A stretch of 64,000 bases of DNA, taken from contig CM063109.1 of NCBI GenBank assembly GCA_031841125.1, positions 5,618,321 through 5,682,320 on the forward strand, read 5' to 3'. Below, one piece after another: positions 60,270 through 64,000 of this stretch. The notes beneath the pieces are model-generated. The model ran no database searches, was not told where the DNA came from, and was given only the letters and a program-made list of their open reading frames with translations. Origin of the DNA: Acanthococcus lagerstroemiae. Its lineage: Eukaryota; Arthropoda; Insecta; Hemiptera; Eriococcidae. Numbering within the stretch: position 1 is the stretch's first letter; every line of letters starts with the position of its first letter. The translations under genes and the position numbers were made by a program.

Positions 60270-62892
60270 ACGCGTGTGATTAAAACAATGAAGACTCTGT
60301 CTAGACGGATGGACGGATCATTTTCCGACAAATTTATACACGTAAATTGCGTAACTCCATACAAGATCACCGTTTCAATAACACATTCGTTCCGGCAAAA
60401 TATGAGTTCACAGCAATCAAAGTACAGGTATAAGTAGTATAAGTTTTATATGTATGTACACACTACACACGAACACTATTATAATAGTCGTTCGCTCGAT
60501 TTTATATTATACGCATACGTATTGAAATTATGAACCTCGTCGCCGACCATATAAGTCTTCGTTTCACGTCATTCGACAAACAACCGCGAGTACAAATCTG
60601 CGAGCCGACCTTCCGACGTGATTATTCAAATCGATGGAAACGACAAATATATTTTCGCGAAGAACGCGAACTCGAACCCGTTTGCTCGCAAACAAGGCAT
60701 CAATTACTCGTGCACCAATGTCAACGTTCAACGACATCGGAAATTTTTTCGATGGCCACCACCGGTTTCCACACTGCTGGCCGAAGGTGGCTTTTGATAG
60801 CATGTTCACCGAATCTGCAAGGAGTTTCGAGGCACCGTGTACTCTAAATTTTATTCCGAAGTATGTTATACAAGTTTCAATCTGGCCTGTGATGTCATAG
60901 GTAGCGGTATGGGGGGGGGGGCAAATGATGAAATCCTCCTAAGTTGAGGTTTTGCCCTTCCTTTTTCGGAAGATATAACTCCAAATTTGGATATAAAGTC
61001 GAAGGCAAGATATAAGCGGACTTTGGTTGCAAAGTCTGGAGGCTAGGGAGAGGCTATCCTGTACAAAATAATTTGATGTTAGCTTCCTTAGTTATAGATT
61101 TTTAACGCATTTTCGAAAATTTCCAAGGATGCTAGGTCGATTTTTTGGGGAGCTGGCCTCCCCCTCCTCTAGCAGGGCAAAGCTCGTATATGTTCAGGTT
61201 CAGTTAGTAAAAATTTATAGAAGCATTTTACATCGCAGAAAAACATTTGTATTTTAAAATTTCTGGTTCTCTATATAGAGTTAAATCATTTTTTTTTTTT
61301 CAGATTTATCGCGGGAGAGACTAAATTAGTGTTCTAGGAGGGTTCAACCCATCTCCCTAGCACCCCCCCTCCTCTCCAAAGACTGCTTATGAGTAAAGAG
61401 TTCTGTTTCAACTCAAAATTTTTATTAATTTATACTTACATATAAGTGTACGTCTCTGTCGAACGGGCCACTTTGTCGGTATGGAGTCAAGGGCAGGGGG
61501 TTATACTAGACGAAATTACCTTTCGAATGAGACCTTAAGAACTCTGTAGCGTTACAGGAAGATATTTTTTTGCATTTTTGAAGTTGAAATACGGAAAAAT
61601 TGTATTTTGAGGAAAATGCGTTTGAAAATTCGCAAGCAGATTAAAAGTGAAAACTTTCTTTAAGAAAAGAAAAACCGGAATCGACAACCTGAGCCTGTTC
61701 TGTTTTCACACATTTCGTACTCTGGAACTGGAACAGAGTGAGATCGACAAACGGCAAAATAAAGCTGAAAGAGCAGTGTTCCTACCATTAAAAACGCTAG
61801 ACCCAAAAATTGATTTTTTGATCAAAATGTAGGAGACTGCTCTACAGCCAAAACTAAGATCGACAAAGTAGACCCCTTCGATCGAGACGCATACTCTATA
61901 CGTTCATTTTAATAAATATGCTACATAAATTTGATTTTTAATATTTTTGATTTACATTTTTTATTTAATCATTGAATTTATAACCAACTAATTTCAACAG
62001 AAATATAACGCAAGAAGTGATGGAACAACAATTTTGAGGAAGGCGATCTCTTCAGTGAAAAAATAACGCCTTTTCATTCCGGTATTACAGTTTATTGTTT
62101 CTTTTACAAAATGTAAGTGAACTAGATAAATGTGTTCCGACAATAAATTTGATGAATATGTGTTCAATGCCCGAATATTCATGATAATCACAACGCTCGT
62201 TGTTGAATTGGAATAATACTTACGGAACACAGAGGGACAGAGAACAACACGGAAGTTTTCTATTCAGTACCGTCGAAGACGAAGCTTATCGGTAATATCA
62301 GTTTAATACATACAACATCAGTGTCGCCACATAAAATAGAACAATTTCTCATAATACACTATTAAATTTCCCAGCAAACGTAAAAAATGATTAGCTAACT
62401 CAGCATTTTTAATATCATATTTGAATTCAGCGTGAAAAATACATTAAGAATCATCTATTTTCCTTCATGCGGTTTCCAAAAAATCTCAGTTTGTTGTGTA
62501 GTGCTATGAATTTAGAATAGTTAGATATATACTTGATTTTTAAAGATTTTATTTTAATTAATATTACTACTTATGTTACATTTCTGTTTACTCATGTACT
62601 AAAATTCAAAGGTTTTGAAACTGTTATCTCACACTACCGTTGCCCCTCTACAGAAAAGGTCACTAGGCTGCTTCTGATATTCATGTAATGTCTGTTCAAA
62701 AAAATTTCGAACTTTTAGTGAGAGTACTCGCATTCAGATCGCACTGAAGCGTGGTTAATTGCAGAAGGTAATTATAACTGGTGTATCGATATTAAATTTG
62801 GCAAAATTAGTAAAAATTTTACAGAGAGGCATCAAATGATGCCACAAGTTCACGGTAACAGGAATCAAAAGCTAGTTCAACAGGGAGAGGGG
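60270..62892. other. Unassigned DNA with a CpG-rich stretch
   Basis: No gene assembled. 60480-60850 is CpG-rich and repeat-free with overlapping open frames on both strands but no recognised domain. It may be a first exon or promoter of an unseen gene. Two G/C tracts (near 60910 and 61365) may mark MITE fragments. Confidence 0.3.
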
Positions 62893-62900
62893 CGTAAAAT

Positions 62901-63156
62901 CAGTGGCGGATCTATGAAGGGGGGGGGTCGGACACCCCCTCCGGGCCGAAGAAGAGAGTTTTCAGTTTTTCTCCAATGTTTGAGTATCTGCAGCACTACA
63001 GTCTACAATGTTCATTTTGAAACAATTTAATCACATTATGAAACTTGTCTTCAGAAACTATTTAAAATGACATCCATCTCGATTTTTTAGTGGGCGGAAG
63101 TGGAAAAAATTTATTTTCAAAACACTTTCCTTGGAAAATTTCTAGATCCGCCACTG
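62901..63156. mobile_element. hAT-like MITE with CAGTGGCGGATC ends
   Basis: Ends CAGTGGCGGATCTA and TAGATCCGCCACTG. Flanks CGTAAAAT (62893-62900) and CGTAAATT (63157-63164) match at 7 of 8. A G tract near the left is mirrored by CACCCCCTCC. Non-coding. Confidence 0.85.
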
Positions 63157-63399
63157 CGTAAATTGACTGTTTCTGTCGAAGCAGATGAGATCTTAGCCCC
63201 GGAATGCAAAGGTAAAATTAAGCCCTGACTTCAAAAATACTTCTAATACAGAATCTGCTTTTTAAAATGACCTATCTGCGAATCTGCTAGTCTTCTCTTC
63301 TATTTTCCTGAAAAACTTGATCCCCACCATTTCATGGAGAAAAATTATTCTAAGAACCAAGATGGGCAAATTTCTCTTTCTTTGACTTAAGAGCCAAAT

Positions 63400-63629
63400 C
63401 AGCGGCGGATCCAGGATTACACTTTGGGGGGGGGGGCTAAATGTTGGAGAAAAAAAGAGCAAACAAATTTTTTTTATTTCATTGTATGCAGTGGTGGATT
63501 CAGGATTACACTTTTGGAGGTGGGGGTAAATGTTGGAGAAAAAAAAACTAAAATAAGTGGAAAAGCAAGTTGAAATTTTTTTAGGGGGGGGGCTATAGCC
63601 CCATTTAGCTCCCCCTGGATCCGCCACTG
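63400..63629. mobile_element. hAT-like MITE with duplicated left end
   Basis: Perfect 8-bp duplications AGCCAAAT at 63392-63399 and 63630-63637. The left end CAGCGGCGGATCCAGG and right end CCTGGATCCGCCACTG. A second copy of the left end (CAGTGGTGGATTCAGG) begins at 63489, so the first ~89 bp is tandemly doubled (both carry GATTACACTTT and AAATGTTGGAGAAAAAA). Confidence 0.9.
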
Positions 63630-63714
63630 AGCCAAATTACAAGAATTCAAAGGAGAGGTCGTTCTTCGTACGTTGCATGCATATGCCATAAAGAAAAACG
63701 TAAACATACTAAAA

Positions 63715-63965
63715 AACCTTCACGTCTTAAATAGTCATAATTTGTCTTGACAAGTCGTGAGAGAAAGTTGATGAGTTTTAACTTGTTTTCTTGAGAAATA
63801 TCAGAAGAATCGTAATTAGTCTCAATGATTCTGTGACAAATCTTCTGATGTATCAGTCTTAATGGTGTTTTCATGGATTGTAACGAATATTCAAGGGAGC
63901 CCTCCAAAGTCACAACTGAGCCTCCCCAAGATTTAATGAGTCTTAACAGTTTTAAATCCATATTT
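63715..63965. repeat. Weak ~21-bp minisatellite-style text
   Basis: GTCTTAAATAGTC, GTCTTGACAAGTCG, AGTCTCAATGATTC, AGTCTTAATGGTG and GAGTCTTAACAG recur here with wider gaps than at 57740. It overlaps a long minus-strand frame that shows no domain, which is therefore not called as a gene. Confidence 0.35.
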
Positions 63966-64000
63966 GGTCTTAAGGGAAAAGTGAAAAACAAGTTAGCCAC

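Noticed and set aside
63647..64000. 117-codon minus-strand frame at the right edge
   Set aside because: No domain recognised, and it overlaps the weak minisatellite text. It could be part of a gene beyond the window, but nothing supports that.

Overview
The window is AT-rich animal nuclear DNA, most likely from an arthropod and probably an insect. It has spliced genes with GT..AG introns, R1-like, Jockey-like and RTE-like non-LTR retrotransposons, a tRNA-headed SINE, and very many hAT-type elements with 8-bp target duplications. Nothing prokaryotic is seen. The species cannot be named from the sequence. Only one host protein gene is recognised with confidence: a katanin p60 microtubule-severing ATPase (KATNAL1-like), minus strand, ten coding exons at 22438 down to 16424, 531 codons plus stop, reading frame intact across every junction. 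Everything else supportable is mobile DNA or its remains. Layout: 1-2866, decayed R1-like retrotransposon (minus), running off the left edge. 2990-6170, repeats and a hairpin MITE. 6370-9471, a 3.1-kb palindromic composite hAT-like element with a perfect 8-bp duplication, carrying a transposase fragment in each arm. 9480-16260, mostly unrecognised unique DNA with some repeats. 16424-22438, katanin gene. 24424-30212, an inverted pair of compound hAT-like blocks, more MITEs and a 172-bp tandem repeat. 31326-35690, SINE copies, a degenerate tandem array, and an R1-like fragment holding a SINE with a 15-bp duplication. 37750-41239, two neighbouring nests of hAT-like elements, one inner element with dense subterminal TGATAGT motifs. 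43020-44719, a hAT element whose transposase remnant ends in a coiled coil. 44720-46335, a Jockey-like retrotransposon carrying two datable insertions. 49579-51755, an RTE-like retrotransposon. 52103-53319, a foldback repeat. 55040-63629, many short hAT-like MITEs, a triple nest at 58090-59175, and a second clean copy of a roughly 110-bp SINE-like element. The most interesting non-standard signals are this tiny retroposon with 10-12-bp duplications, the palindromic hAT composite, hAT MITEs with subterminal motif arrays, and a degenerate minisatellite of about 21 bp that recurs at several separate sites, including a katanin intron. All boundaries were read by eye; no alignment or database search was run.
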